Positions 28,141-37,753 of a stretch of 64,000 nucleotides of DNA are shown piece by piece (positions within the stretch are counted from its first letter, which is position 1; each line of letters opens with the position of its first letter). The notes under the pieces are model-generated. The model did no database searches, had not been told where the DNA came from, and saw nothing but the letters and a program-made list of their open reading frames with translations. The DNA is from a bacterium (GTDB taxonomy: Bacteria > Myxococcota_A > Polyangia > Nannocystales > Nannocystaceae), in assembly GCA_024742475.1 (NCBI GenBank), contig JANSYI010000004.1, positions 1 through 64,000 of the forward strand. The letters run 5' to 3'. The position numbers and the translations under genes were made by a program.

Positions 28141-29604
28141 TCAGCTGGCGCCCTTGTGGAACAGCACCGCGGGGATCGTCTTGAACAGGATCTTGATGTC
28201 GAGCCAGATCGTCCACGAGTCGATGTACTCGAGATCGAGCTGCATCCACTCGTCGAAGTCGACCTGGTTGCGACCGCTGACCTGCCACAGACCGGTGAGC
28301 CCCGGCTTGACCGACAAGCGCCGACGCTGCCACGCCTCGTAGTCCTCGACCTCGGAGGGGAGCGGCGGACGAGGCCCGACCAGGCTCATGTCGCCCATCA
28401 CGATGTTGAAGAACTGCGGCAGCTCATCGATGCTGGTCTTGCGGATGAACTGACCCACCGCCGTGATCCTGGGGTCGCGCTTGATCTTGAAGACCGGGCC
28501 CCCCATCTCGTTGAGGTGCATCAACGCGGCCTTCTTGGCCTCGGCGTCGACGACCATCGAGCGGAACTTGTACATCGTGAACTTCCGCCCGTTCCGACCC
28601 GCCCGGACCTGCTTGAACAAGACGGGCCCCTTCGAGTCGAGTTTGATCGCGATCGCGGTGGCGGCCATGATGGGCCCCGCGAGCAGGATGCCGACGATGC
28701 CGCCGATGATGTCGAGCACGCGCTTGGCCGCGAGCTGGGCCTCGGCGGTGGGCGTGCGCCGCAGCCCGATCATCGGCTGCGCGACGCCGGAGACGTTGGC
28801 CAGTTCCATCGTCCCCGCCGAGGGGACCTGCGGAGGGAGCGTGAGCAGCACGTCGACGCCGCGGTCGTCGCATGCCGCGAGCGCCTCCCGGAACGCATCG
28901 GGCGACTTGCCGGGCACGGCGAAGACCACCTCGTCGACGGGCGTCCGATCGAGCAGCGCGTCGAGCGACCCGACGTAGCCCAGCCGCGGCCTCGCCTGTG
29001 GGCTGCTGCTCTCCCCCATCACCCCGACGAACCCCGCGATCTCGAGGTTGATCGGGCTCGCGGCGCTGAGCTGCTGGGCGAATTCGACCGCCCGCGGGCC
29101 GGTCCCGACGATGACCACGCGGTGGGCGTCGTCGCGGCGGCGCCGAACCGCGCGCACGATCTCGATGATCAGCACGCGTCCGAGCGTCAGCGCGATCAGC
29201 TGGAACACCGCAAACAAGACGACGAACGTCCGGGAAATGAACGTCAGCTTGAAGAGGAACGCCAAGAGGATGAGCATGCCCACGCCCATCGCGACGGCCT
29301 GCAGGTACCGCCACGCGATCCTGCGGTGAGCGATGCGGAAGTCGTAGGCCTTGGCGTACTGCAGCGAAAGGGCCCAAAGCGGCAGGAGCGCGAGCAGCAG
29401 GAGCTGGTAGTCCTCGGGGGACAGCGGCGGCGGACGCTCCCCAATCCAGAAGGTGAGCCGCTTGAGCAGCCGTGGCAGCTCGGACGGCTCGACGCGCGAG
29501 AGCCAGCTCCGAATGTAGAGCGAGACGACGAAGGCCAGGGCGCTGACGAGCGTGTCGACTCCGAGGAGCACCCGACGGACGAAGGTGGTTCTACGACGCC
29601 ACAT
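28141..29604 (-). CDS. Polyprenyl-phosphate sugar-1-phosphate transferase (EpsZ/WbaP-like)
   Basis: A 487-residue initiating transferase of the exopolysaccharide polyprenyl glycosylphosphotransferase family, which loads the first sugar phosphate on undecaprenyl phosphate. It has four N-terminal membrane segments, a Rossmann-like CoA-binding domain (RVVIVGTGPRAVEFAQQL near 160), a fifth helix (KRVLDIIGGIVGILLAGP near 285) and the catalytic domain with FKQVRAGRNGRKF, MYKFRSMVVDAE, TSIDELPQFFNI, MSLVGPRPPLPSEV and KPGLTGLWQVSGR. The start at 29604 (MWRRRTT) removes a non-typical 16-residue leader; 29652 is an alternative. It is divergent from the FHA-Wzz gene. It resembles M. xanthus EpsZ by type and context. 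Confidence 0.92.
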   Translation of the reverse strand: MWRRRTTFVRRVLLGVDTLVSALAFVVSLYIRSWLSRVEPSELPRLLKRLTFWIGERPPPLSPEDYQLLLLALLPLWALSLQYAKAYDFRIAHRRIAWRYLQAVAMGVGMLILLAFLFKLTFISRTFVVLFAVFQLIALTLGRVLIIEIVRAVRRRRDDAHRVVIVGTGPRAVEFAQQLSAASPINLEIAGFVGVMGESSSPQARPRLGYVGSLDALLDRTPVDEVVFAVPGKSPDAFREALAACDDRGVDVLLTLPPQVPSAGTMELANVSGVAQPMIGLRRTPTAEAQLAAKRVLDIIGGIVGILLAGPIMAATAIAIKLDSKGPVLFKQVRAGRNGRKFTMYKFRSMVVDAEAKKAALMHLNEMGGPVFKIKRDPRITAVGQFIRKTSIDELPQFFNIVMGDMSLVGPRPPLPSEVEDYEAWQRRRLSVKPGLTGLWQVSGRNQVDFDEWMQLDLEYIDSWTIWLDIKILFKTIPAVLFHKGAS

Positions 29605-29670
29605 GGAAGGGCAGGAACACGCTGGCGCGCTGCCGAGCGATATGCGCAGCAACCGCGACCGGCTGGAATG

Positions 29671-29695
29671 GTGTCAGGTTTCACGGACACTGAAA
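29671..29695. promoter_or_regulatory. Nested dyads in divergent exopolysaccharide promoter region
   Basis: GTGTC (29671-29675) pairs with GACAC (29686-29690), and TTTCA (29679-29683) pairs with TGAAA (29691-29695). The overlapping dyads lie between the sugar transferase and FHA-Wzz starts and could be an operator controlling either. No known regulator site is matched. Confidence 0.3.
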
Positions 29696-29792
29696 AGCCA
29701 AAGAGCGCCCCCGACACGTTCGGATGGGTACCGTAGAGCAGGCCCCGCGGACCGCCGGCGCCGCGGTATGCTAACCACGTCCACCAAGCGCC

Positions 29793-31787
29793 ATGGCCAA
29801 CCCCAATCGCACAGGTCGAACCCTGGTCCCCGGCATGCAGCAAGGCGCCGGCGCGGCCGGGCTGGATGCCATGCTCGAGGTCGTGGGGGACAGCCCGAGC
29901 GCCGGATCGTCCCACGCATTCCTGCTGGTGATCAGCGGATCCGAGCCAGGTCGCCTGCACGTCCTCGAGAAGCCCGAGCTCGTCATCGGACGCAGCAAGT
30001 ACGCCGACATCCGGATCAGCGAGCGCGCGATGTCGCAACAGCACGCCAAGATCGTGCAATCCGGCGACGGGCACCGGCTCTATGACCTCGGCTCGACCAA
30101 CGGCACGTTCGTGAACGACCAGGCGATCGAGTCCGTCGAGCTTCGCGCGGGCGACGTCGTGCGCACCGGCGAGACCGTGTTCACGTACATGGCCTCGGGG
30201 TCCCCCGCCGCCGCCGCCGGGGGCTCCGACAGCACGATGACCCTGCCCCCGTCGGGCCGAGTCCGACCGCCCGAGGCCACCCCGGTGATCAGCCAGCCCC
30301 CGCCAGGCATCGGCGCGGGCACCCCTCCGCCGCACACCGGAGGTGGCGCGCTGGTGTTGCGGTCGCAGGTCGCTCCGGCCGCCGTCGGCATGATGCCCCA
30401 GGTCATCGGCGTCCCCGCGGCCGCGCCCGCCGAGGACGAGAGCGACCCGATCGGGCTGCTCATCAAGGTCATCGACTTCGTCAAGCGGTACTGGCTGCAG
30501 ATGGGCATCTTCACCGTCCTCGGCCTGGCGCTGGGCGTCGCGAGCTACAAGTTCTCCAAGCCTCCGGCGGTGGCCAAGTTCGAGGTGCAGCTCATTCAGC
30601 CGCCCACCGACAACATCATGACCAAGGGCCGGCGGATGAACTTCGAGTTCTTCCGGTCGGCCCAGAAGAGCTTTCGACGCCCCGCCGTCATCCGGGCGTC
30701 GCTCGAGGCGCTCGGCGAGGAGAACGTCACCCAAGAGCGGCTGCGCAAGATTCACGACTCGCTGGTCTTCAAGCAGGCCAACCGGCGCGAGGCCAAGGAC
30801 GTCTACGAGGGCAGCTATCAGGCCAAGACCGCCGACGAGGCGCTCGAGTACCTGCGCGTCCACCTCAAGATCTTCATCGACACCGAGATCGAAAAGGCGA
30901 TGAAGGTTCTCTTGGTCGAGGTCGAGACGCTGAAGAAGAAGCTCAAGCAGGCCGAGGAAGACCTCAACGCCACCGAGCAGGCGATCATGGCGTTTCGCCA
31001 GGAGCACAGCGAAGGCCTGCCCGAGCACGCCCAGGCCGCCTACCAAGAGATGATCGCGCTCCGGTCGGCCAAGGGGCAGACCGCGGGCGCCGTCACCGAG
31101 GCCAGCGAGACGCTCAAGGTCCGCCGCAAGGGCCTCAGCTCCGAGGCGCCCGAGCTGCGGCGACGCATCGACCTCGCCCAACCCTACGAAGACTCCATCG
31201 CCGAGGTCAGCCAGGCACTCGTCGAGGCGCGCGCGGCCAACAAGGGTCCGCAGCACCCCGACGTCATCAAGCTCAAGCGGCAGAAGGCGCAGCTGGAGAA
31301 GAAGCGCGACGAGGTCCTCAAGAACGGCAGCAGCAAGATCGTCAAGGAGCGGAACCCGCTGTACGAAGACCGCCGCATCGCCAAGGCCGAGGCCGAGGCC
31401 CAGCTTCGCATCGCCCAGTCGCAGCTCTCTCGTCTGACCAACGACATGGAGAAGACGAAGAAGCTCATCGACGCCCTGCCTCGGCTGCAGCGCGAGTACG
31501 CTGAGCTCACGCGCTCGTACGAGTCGACCAAGGCGGTCCACAAGCGCATCTTCGACAGCCTCGAGTCCAGCCAGATCCAGCTCGACCTCGAGCGCGCATC
31601 GGCGTCCGCACGCTACGACATCACCACGCCGCCCAACGTCGAGCCGGTCTCCAAGGTCAAGACCATCGTCATGCGCGCGGGAGTCCTGGGCTTCTTGGGC
31701 TTCGGCTTCGGCGTCTTCCTCGGCCTGGTCCGAGACCTCCGACGCATCCTCGCCACGCGCCTCGCCCAGCGCGCTGGCACGCGATAG
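29793..31787 (+). CDS. FHA-Wzz fusion: polysaccharide chain-length protein with phosphothreonine-binding domain
   Basis: A 664-residue protein. The N-terminal FHA domain (about 50-130) keeps the phosphothreonine-binding signature: VIGRSKYADIRIS, MSQQHAKI and GSTNGTFVND. A Pro-rich linker leads to a first membrane helix (about 233-253, QMGIFTVLGLALGVASY), a long periplasmic region with predicted coiled coils (about 360-600, many KKL/EEL heptads), a PRLQREYAELTRSYE motif typical of Wzz/polysaccharide co-polymerases, and a second helix (about 625-646, GVLGFLGFGFGVFLGL). There is no C-terminal tyrosine kinase domain. Such proteins set chain length in Wzx/Wzy export. The FHA domain would face the cytoplasm, so it may read kinase signals. 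The TAG stop starts another TAGCAGCCT string. Confidence 0.88.
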   Translation: MANPNRTGRTLVPGMQQGAGAAGLDAMLEVVGDSPSAGSSHAFLLVISGSEPGRLHVLEKPELVIGRSKYADIRISERAMSQQHAKIVQSGDGHRLYDLGSTNGTFVNDQAIESVELRAGDVVRTGETVFTYMASGSPAAAAGGSDSTMTLPPSGRVRPPEATPVISQPPPGIGAGTPPPHTGGGALVLRSQVAPAAVGMMPQVIGVPAAAPAEDESDPIGLLIKVIDFVKRYWLQMGIFTVLGLALGVASYKFSKPPAVAKFEVQLIQPPTDNIMTKGRRMNFEFFRSAQKSFRRPAVIRASLEALGEENVTQERLRKIHDSLVFKQANRREAKDVYEGSYQAKTADEALEYLRVHLKIFIDTEIEKAMKVLLVEVETLKKKLKQAEEDLNATEQAIMAFRQEHSEGLPEHAQAAYQEMIALRSAKGQTAGAVTEASETLKVRRKGLSSEAPELRRRIDLAQPYEDSIAEVSQALVEARAANKGPQHPDVIKLKRQKAQLEKKRDEVLKNGSSKIVKERNPLYEDRRIAKAEAEAQLRIAQSQLSRLTNDMEKTKKLIDALPRLQREYAELTRSYESTKAVHKRIFDSLESSQIQLDLERASASARYDITTPPNVEPVSKVKTIVMRAGVLGFLGFGFGVFLGLVRDLRRILATRLAQRAGTR

Positions 31788-31788
31788 C

Positions 31789-31804
31789 AGCCTCGCCGCA
31801 GGCT
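31789..31804. terminator. Short hairpin between convergent genes
   Basis: AGCCT (31789-31793) and AGGCT (31800-31804) flank a six-base loop in the 15-base gap between the convergent FHA-Wzz and barrel genes. There is no T-run, so intrinsic termination is doubtful. It resembles a minimal version of the arms of the element at 7869-8032. Confidence 0.3.
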
Positions 31805-33164
31805 AACGTCGCCCGCCCGCGGCCGCCCCGGCCTCGCCGCGGGCCGAGCGGGTGACGGCTCCGCTGCCGGACTGGCCAACCTCTTGCCCACCCCGGGCCG
31901 TGCCGGCGCCGATCCGGTACGCGACGTACAGCCACGTCTCGAGCTGGTTGAACTCGAAGGTGTCGGCCTGCACGTGCGGGCCCCGGACGGTGCCCAAGAA
32001 CCCGAACTCGAACTGCTGTCGCTCGTCGATCTGGTAGGTCACCGGCAGCGCGAGCCGCATCTGCGTCTCCGTTGCCGGGTTGCCGTTGCCCGTGTCGGGA
32101 AGCGGCTCGGCGGTCGCGTTGGTGAGCGCCGCCCCGATCACGCGAACGGTCCAGCGCGGCGGGATGTTGATGGCGACGTTGCCGCTGAGCGTGGCGCGAG
32201 AGTCGAGCGAGATGCGAGCCCGGTTGAAGTAGGGCGCGACGCCTGCACCGAGCGTGGCGTCCACGTTGTAGCTCGCCCGGCGGACGAGGCCGCCCGTCAC
32301 CGACGTCAGCGCCACCGGCTGCACGGGGATCGACTCGGACCGCGTCTCCCCCACGCCGGTGAAGTAGAAGACTCCCCCGCCCACGCTTGTCGACAGGGAC
32401 GGCCGAATCTGCCGCTCCCACTCGGCGATTCCCGAGACGGTCGCGTACTGCGTTCCGCCTTGGTTGTAGTCGAAGAAGCCAGGCCGCACGCTGACCTCGA
32501 CGCCGTCGACGGGCGTGACGCGGGTGTTCAGAGCAACGCCTGCCTCGACGTTGAGCTGCTCGGGAACCCCGCCGGGGCCGTTGGTATCGTCGCCGGCCGT
32601 GGGCGCGTCCGGGTCGACGATGATGGTCGTCTCGGCTTGATCGAGCGGCGTCCGGTAGACCGTGTCGAGCAGGAACCCGAGCGTGTGGCGGCGCGTGAGT
32701 CGGCCATCGAGACGCGCGCTGGCCGACGCCGCGGCGATCTGGAGCACCTGGGCGTCGGGGAGCTGCGCCTGGTCGGCGCCGAGCACGACCGGAGCGCTGT
32801 TGTAGTCGGCCTCTCCGATGCTCCCCCCCAGGTTCACCCCGAGGACCCACCGCGGGTCGAGCTGCTGGGCGAGCGTGGCGTAGGCCTGGTGCAGCAGGAT
32901 CGGCCGGTTGATGTCGAGGCGGTTGGCCGAGCGGTATTGGACGCGCGGCGTGTAGCCGAAGTTGAGCAGGGTGCCGCGCCGCGTGGCGACCTCCATGTCC
33001 ACGTCCGGGGTCAGGATCGTCAGGATCCCCCACTCCGGCCGCGACGCCGGGTCGACCGGTGCACGTCCACCTCGCAGCTCCACCGACACGCCCCCCGAGA
33101 CGTCCACGCGGGACGCAGCGGGGTCGGCCAGGAACAGCGCAGCGGTGAGGGCGAGCGAGAGCAT
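31803..33164 (-). CDS. Outer-membrane beta-barrel protein of polysaccharide export (EpsX-like)
   Basis: A 453-residue protein with a probable signal peptide (MLSLALTAALFLADPAAS) followed by alternating amphipathic beta strands and polar turns throughout, for example RWVLGVNLGGSIGEADYN, TRRHTLGFLLDTVYRT and EFGFLGTVRGPHVQ. It starts at the base where the OPX lipoprotein gene stops, so the two are one operon. In M. xanthus the short OPX protein EpsY is paired with the 18-stranded barrel EpsX; this gene fits that partner by position and type. A tail of about 25 residues (after YVAYRIGAG) is Gly/Ser/Arg-rich, unusual for a barrel that normally ends in an aromatic residue. Confidence 0.75.
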   Translation of the reverse strand: MLSLALTAALFLADPAASRVDVSGGVSVELRGGRAPVDPASRPEWGILTILTPDVDMEVATRRGTLLNFGYTPRVQYRSANRLDINRPILLHQAYATLAQQLDPRWVLGVNLGGSIGEADYNSAPVVLGADQAQLPDAQVLQIAAASASARLDGRLTRRHTLGFLLDTVYRTPLDQAETTIIVDPDAPTAGDDTNGPGGVPEQLNVEAGVALNTRVTPVDGVEVSVRPGFFDYNQGGTQYATVSGIAEWERQIRPSLSTSVGGGVFYFTGVGETRSESIPVQPVALTSVTGGLVRRASYNVDATLGAGVAPYFNRARISLDSRATLSGNVAINIPPRWTVRVIGAALTNATAEPLPDTGNGNPATETQMRLALPVTYQIDERQQFEFGFLGTVRGPHVQADTFEFNQLETWLYVAYRIGAGTARGGQEVGQSGSGAVTRSARGEAGAAAGGRR

Positions 33165-33784
33165 TACTCGACGACGATCACGTCACCGTCGCGAAGGACG
33201 ATCTTGCTCGGGCACTCCACCCCGCCGGCGAGGTCGTAGTAGTTGAACCGAACCCGGACGCGCTGGGGGTACTTGCGGACCAGATAGACGCTCTTGACGT
33301 CGGCGAACTCGGTGAGGCCCCCCGCGAGGGCGATGGCCGCGAGCAGCCCCTCCTCGTGTTCCATCGGGAATCGCCCGGGGCTGCGGACCTCTCCGATGAC
33401 CGAGACGAACGGAAAGCGCTGGTTGACGACCGAGATGTTCGCGTCGGGATTGACGACGATGCCGTTGAGACGGGCGTTGAGCTTGCGTTCGGCCGCCTCG
33501 AGCGTGAGGCCGTCGACCTCGATGGCCCCCACGAGCGGCAGGATGACGCTGCCGTCGGCGGTCACCGTGTAGGGTTCCCGCGACTGAAGCTCTTCCATGC
33601 GCGGAACCGTCACCACCACCTGGTCACCTGCACGTAGGGGTGTGTCTCCAACCTGGACGTCGGCGTCGGGAACGTCCTTGCATTGCACGTAGGGATGCTG
33701 TGGCTTGCACGCAGACAGGGCCAGGACGCCAGCGACGGCGAGAATCATGGTTCCAACGGGTCGGATGCCCACGAGGGGCATCAT
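33164..33784 (-). CDS. OPX polysaccharide export lipoprotein (Wza/EpsY-like)
   Basis: A 206-residue outer-membrane polysaccharide export protein. A signal with lipobox LALSACKP is followed by the Poly_export domain (LRAGDQVVVTVPR, VTADGSVILPLVGAIEVDGLT) and an SLBB-type domain (VSVIGEVRSPGRFPM, LLAAIALAGGLTEFAD, LRDGDVIVVE). It lacks the C-terminal helix that lets E. coli Wza span the outer membrane, so it needs a separate barrel, which the next gene supplies. Start is uncertain: 33784 or 33781 gives a charged n-region, 33808 is longer, 33748 leaves a very short signal. Confidence 0.88.
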   Translation of the reverse strand: MMPLVGIRPVGTMILAVAGVLALSACKPQHPYVQCKDVPDADVQVGDTPLRAGDQVVVTVPRMEELQSREPYTVTADGSVILPLVGAIEVDGLTLEAAERKLNARLNGIVVNPDANISVVNQRFPFVSVIGEVRSPGRFPMEHEEGLLAAIALAGGLTEFADVKSVYLVRKYPQRVRVRFNYYDLAGGVECPSKIVLRDGDVIVVE

Positions 33785-33942
33785 CGGCCCCGGGCGACGC
33801 GAGCGCAACCGGAGGCAGTGGCCGGAATACAGGACACCATGCGGGGTGCTTTCGCGCGGTTACAGGTCACCAGCGTGGTCCTACGGACGATTGTCACGGA
33901 CCAACTCGCTACGAAACCGTGGCCTTCGCTACGTCGGAGGGT

Positions 33943-34329
33943 ATGCTTGAGGAGGGTGCTGCGAGACTTATGGATGAGACCGCAAACGAAACGAGCGGCG
34001 CGGAGCGGCGCGAGTTCCCCCGGGTTCAGGCGCCGATCTACTGCCGACCTGCACACCGTCGCCTGCGACGACGCAAGGTCGTGGACGTGGGCCTCGGCGG
34101 CATGCGCGTCTACAGCGACGAGCCATTCGACATCGGCGCCCGCTTCGAGGTCGAGCTGTTCATGTCCGATGGGGACAGCGTCAACTGCCTCACCGAGGTG
34201 TGCTGGGTCCGCCCCGTGCCAGGCGGGCAGCCCGCGCCCTACGACGTGGGGCTGAAGTTCCTGCACGTGCCCGAGGCGGGATTGTCCAGGCTCAGCGCGC
34301 TGCTCGAGGCTTCGTCGGACGGCGCCTAG
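33943..34329 (+). CDS. PilZ-domain protein
   Basis: A 128-residue single-domain PilZ protein. The RxxxR loop is present as RREFPR near residue 22, but the second motif reads DVGLGG near 47 where c-di-GMP binders usually have D/N-x-S-x-x-G, so the Ser is Gly. Binding of c-di-GMP is therefore uncertain. It sits between the export genes and rmlD, so a role in polysaccharide output or motility is reasonable. The ATG at 33943 is used; 33970 would also keep the domain. Its TAG stop overlaps the stop of rmlD on the other strand. Confidence 0.8.
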   Translation: MLEEGAARLMDETANETSGAERREFPRVQAPIYCRPAHRRLRRRKVVDVGLGGMRVYSDEPFDIGARFEVELFMSDGDSVNCLTEVCWVRPVPGGQPAPYDVGLKFLHVPEAGLSRLSALLEASSDGA

Positions 34330-35156
34330 GCCTGCGCGAGCACGGCGGCGACGTTGGCCCGCCAGTCGGGCATCGTGCCGATCAGCGCCTCGGTCGGCCC
34401 CAGATCCATGACCGAGTAGGCCGGACGCTTGGCCGGCCGGGGGAACGCGTCCGAGCTGCAGGGCTGCACGTCGCAGCGCGGGTTGACCGTCTCGACCACG
34501 GCCTTGGCGAGGTCGTACCACGTGCACTCCCCGCCATCGGTGACGTGCAGGGTGCCACGAGCGCCGGCCTCGAGGAGGCGATAGGAGGCGTCGGCGAGGT
34601 GCTGCGCGCTCGTGGGCCGCCCGCGCTGGTCGTCGACGACGTTCAGAGCGTCTCGCTGCGCGCCGAGTCGGCGCATGGTGAGCACGAAGTTGTTGCCCCA
34701 CGGGGCGTACAGCCAGCTCGTGCGCAGGATGAGGTGCTGCTCGCCTGCCTCACGGACCGCTGCCTCGCCCACGGCCTTGCTGCGACCGTAGGCGTTGATC
34801 GGGTCGTACTCGGCATCGACCGCGTACGGCTCGGAGGCCTGCCCGTCGAAGACATAGTCGGTGCTGTAATGCACCAGGACGCTCCCGGCGCTCGCGCATC
34901 GTCGCGCCAGCCGCCCAACGGCGTGGCCGTTGACCTCGGTGGCCCTCTCTTCCTCGTCCTCCGCCCCATCGACGTCGGTCCAGGCCGCGCAGTTGATCAC
35001 GCGGCGGTAGGTGCCATCGGTGATGCGCTCGAGCGACGCGCTCGAGGTCAGGTCGAAGTCGGGACGGGAGACCGCGACGAACGGGGTCTCCTTCCGCTCC
35101 AGGACCTGCTTCCACGCGCGTCCCAACATACCCTCGTGGCCGATCAGCAAGTCCAC
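34326..35156 (-). CDS. rmlD: dTDP-4-dehydrorhamnose reductase
   Basis: A 276-residue RmlD/RfbD, reducing dTDP-4-keto-L-rhamnose to dTDP-L-rhamnose with NAD(P)H. Motifs: GHEGMLGRAW near 6 (GxxGxxG-like), NCAAWTDVDGAED near 55, VHYSTDYVFDG near 93, INAYGRSKAVGE with the YxxxK pair near 118, and LILRTSWLYAPWGNNF near 140. It is the last gene of rmlBACD and begins where the rmlC stop ends. The convergent PilZ gene shares its stop-codon bases. Confidence 0.93.
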   Translation of the reverse strand: MDLLIGHEGMLGRAWKQVLERKETPFVAVSRPDFDLTSSASLERITDGTYRRVINCAAWTDVDGAEDEEERATEVNGHAVGRLARRCASAGSVLVHYSTDYVFDGQASEPYAVDAEYDPINAYGRSKAVGEAAVREAGEQHLILRTSWLYAPWGNNFVLTMRRLGAQRDALNVVDDQRGRPTSAQHLADASYRLLEAGARGTLHVTDGGECTWYDLAKAVVETVNPRCDVQPCSSDAFPRPAKRPAYSVMDLGPTEALIGTMPDWRANVAAVLAQA

Positions 35157-35722
35157 TCAAGCATCTCCTTCGCCCCGAAACGTCGGGAGCAAGTCTGTGG
35201 GGATGTCGGCCAGCGTGGGATACGCCTGGTCCTTGCCCGAGAGCGACGGGGCCTCCACGGGCCACGCAATGCCGAGGTCCGGGTCGTTCCAGAGCACGCC
35301 GAGCTCGCACTCGGGGTGGTAGCCGTCGGTGCACTTGTAGGAGAACAGCGCGGTCTCGCTGGTGACGCAGAACCCGTGCGCGAACCCGGGCGGGATGTAC
35401 AGCTGCTTGTGATTGTCAGCCGAGAGCGTCACGCCGACCCAAGCTCCGAAGGTGGGCGAGCCGACCCGGACGTCGACCGCGACGTCGAACACCTCGCCCA
35501 GCACCGCCTGGACCAGCTTGCCCTGGCCGTGTGGGTGCTGCAGGTGAAGACCCCGCAGGACACCCCGGGACGACTTGGACAGGTTGTCTTGGACGAACGT
35601 GTCGGGGACGCCCGCCTCGGCGTAGCGCGCGGCCGACCAGGTCTCCTTGAAGAACCCTCGGTCGTCTCCGAACACCCGCGGCTGCAACACGACGACGCCG
35701 GGGATTGCGGTCTGCTCGACGT

Positions 35723-35726
<4 letters not shown>
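35157..35726 (-). CDS. rmlC: dTDP-4-dehydrorhamnose 3,5-epimerase
   Basis: A 189-residue RmlC cupin enzyme. Visible strings are [12 protein letters not shown] near 24, [20 protein letters not shown] near 42 with the catalytic His, [18 protein letters not shown] near 68, [10 protein letters not shown] near 113 and [14 protein letters not shown] near 148. The GTG start at 35726 overlaps the rmlA stop (GTGA) and gives the usual length. It acts between the dehydratase RmlB and reductase RmlD. Confidence 0.93.
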
Positions 35727-36613
<887 letters not shown>

Positions 36614-36616
36614 GAT

Positions 36617-37663
36617 TCAGCCTCGATTGGTGTAGTTCTTCTCGATCCAGTTGCGGTACTCGCCGCTGCGGACCTGGTCGATCCACTCGGTGTTGTCGAG
36701 ATACCAGTGCACGGTCTTGCGGAAGCCGGTCTCGAACGTCTCGGCCGGCGACCAACCGAGGTCTCGCTCGATCTTCGAGGCATCGATGGCGTAACGCATG
36801 TCGTGCCCGGGCCGATCCTTGACGTAGGTGATCAGCGACTCGAGCTCGGAGGCGTCCTTGCCCTGGTACTCGGCGACCAGCTTGCAGATGATCTTGACGA
36901 CGTCGATGTTGCGGACCTCGTTGTTGCCGCCGATGTTGTAGGTCTCGCCGACCTTGCCCTCCGTGACGACCTTCCAGATCGCCTCGCAGTGGTCGGTCAC
37001 GTACAGCCAGTCGCGGACGTTGAGCCCCTCCCCGTAGACCGGCAGCGGCTTGCCCTCGGCGGCGTTGAGCGTCATGACCGGGATGAGCTTCTCGGGGAAC
37101 TGCAGCGGGCCGTAGTTGTTGGAGCAGTTGGTGATCTTGACCGGAAGGCCGAAGGTCCGATGGTGGGCGCGAACGAGGTGGTCGCTCGCGGCCTTCGACG
37201 CCGAGTACGGGCTCGACGGGTCGTAGCGGGTGTCCTCGACGAACATGCCGGTGTCTCCCAACGACCCGTACACCTCATCGGTGCTCACGTGGTGGAACAG
37301 GCCGTTGTCCTTGCCCCAGCGCTTGCGCGCCGACTCGAGCAAGTTGAACGTGCCGATGATGTTGCTCTCGATGAACGCACGTGGGCCCTCGATCGAGCGG
37401 TCGACGTGGCTCTCGGCCGCGAAGTGAACGACGCAGTCTGGCGCGTGCTCTTCGAACGCCTCCTCCACCGCCGACGCGTCGGCGATGTCGAGTTGGGCGA
37501 ACGTGTAGTTCGGCGCGTCCGCGATGCCTGCGAGGCTCGAGAGGTTGGCCGCGTACGTCAGCTTGTCGGCGTTGATGAAGTGGTGCTCTTCATGCCGAGG
37601 CACGAGGAGATTGAGGAAGTTGGCGCCGATGAACCCCGCGCCTCCGGTAACCATGATCCGCAT
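36617..37663 (-). CDS. rmlB: dTDP-glucose 4,6-dehydratase
   Basis: A 348-residue RmlB, first gene of the rhamnose operon. The extended-SDR NAD site [11 protein letters not shown] is at residue 6, [13 protein letters not shown] near 80, [11 protein letters not shown] near 125, [14 protein letters not shown] (YxxxK) near 155, [14 protein letters not shown] near 187 and [10 protein letters not shown] near 223. It dehydrates dTDP-glucose to the 4-keto-6-deoxy sugar used by RmlC and RmlD. The 90 bases before it hold the presumed operon promoter; no clear boxes are seen. Confidence 0.95.
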   Translation of the reverse strand: MRIMVTGGAGFIGANFLNLLVPRHEEHHFINADKLTYAANLSSLAGIADAPNYTFAQLDIADASAVEEAFEEHAPDCVVHFAAESHVDRSIEGPRAFIESNIIGTFNLLESARKRWGKDNGLFHHVSTDEVYGSLGDTGMFVEDTRYDPSSPYSASKAASDHLVRAHHRTFGLPVKITNCSNNYGPLQFPEKLIPVMTLNAAEGKPLPVYGEGLNVRDWLYVTDHCEAIWKVVTEGKVGETYNIGGNNEVRNIDVVKIICKLVAEYQGKDASELESLITYVKDRPGHDMRYAIDASKIERDLGWSPAETFETGFRKTVHWYLDNTEWIDQVRSGEYRNWIEKNYTNRG

Positions 37664-37753
37664 AGATTCGCGCCTTGGGTGTCGTTCTAACCGTCCGGGG
37701 TGGACCTGTGCAATGGCCGCCCGCGTGAAACGACCTCCGCTATCAACCTGATT

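Noticed and set aside
31789..31804. Short hairpin as a rho-independent terminator
   Set aside because: Only five paired bases and no T-run; kept only as a weak feature because it lies between convergent genes.
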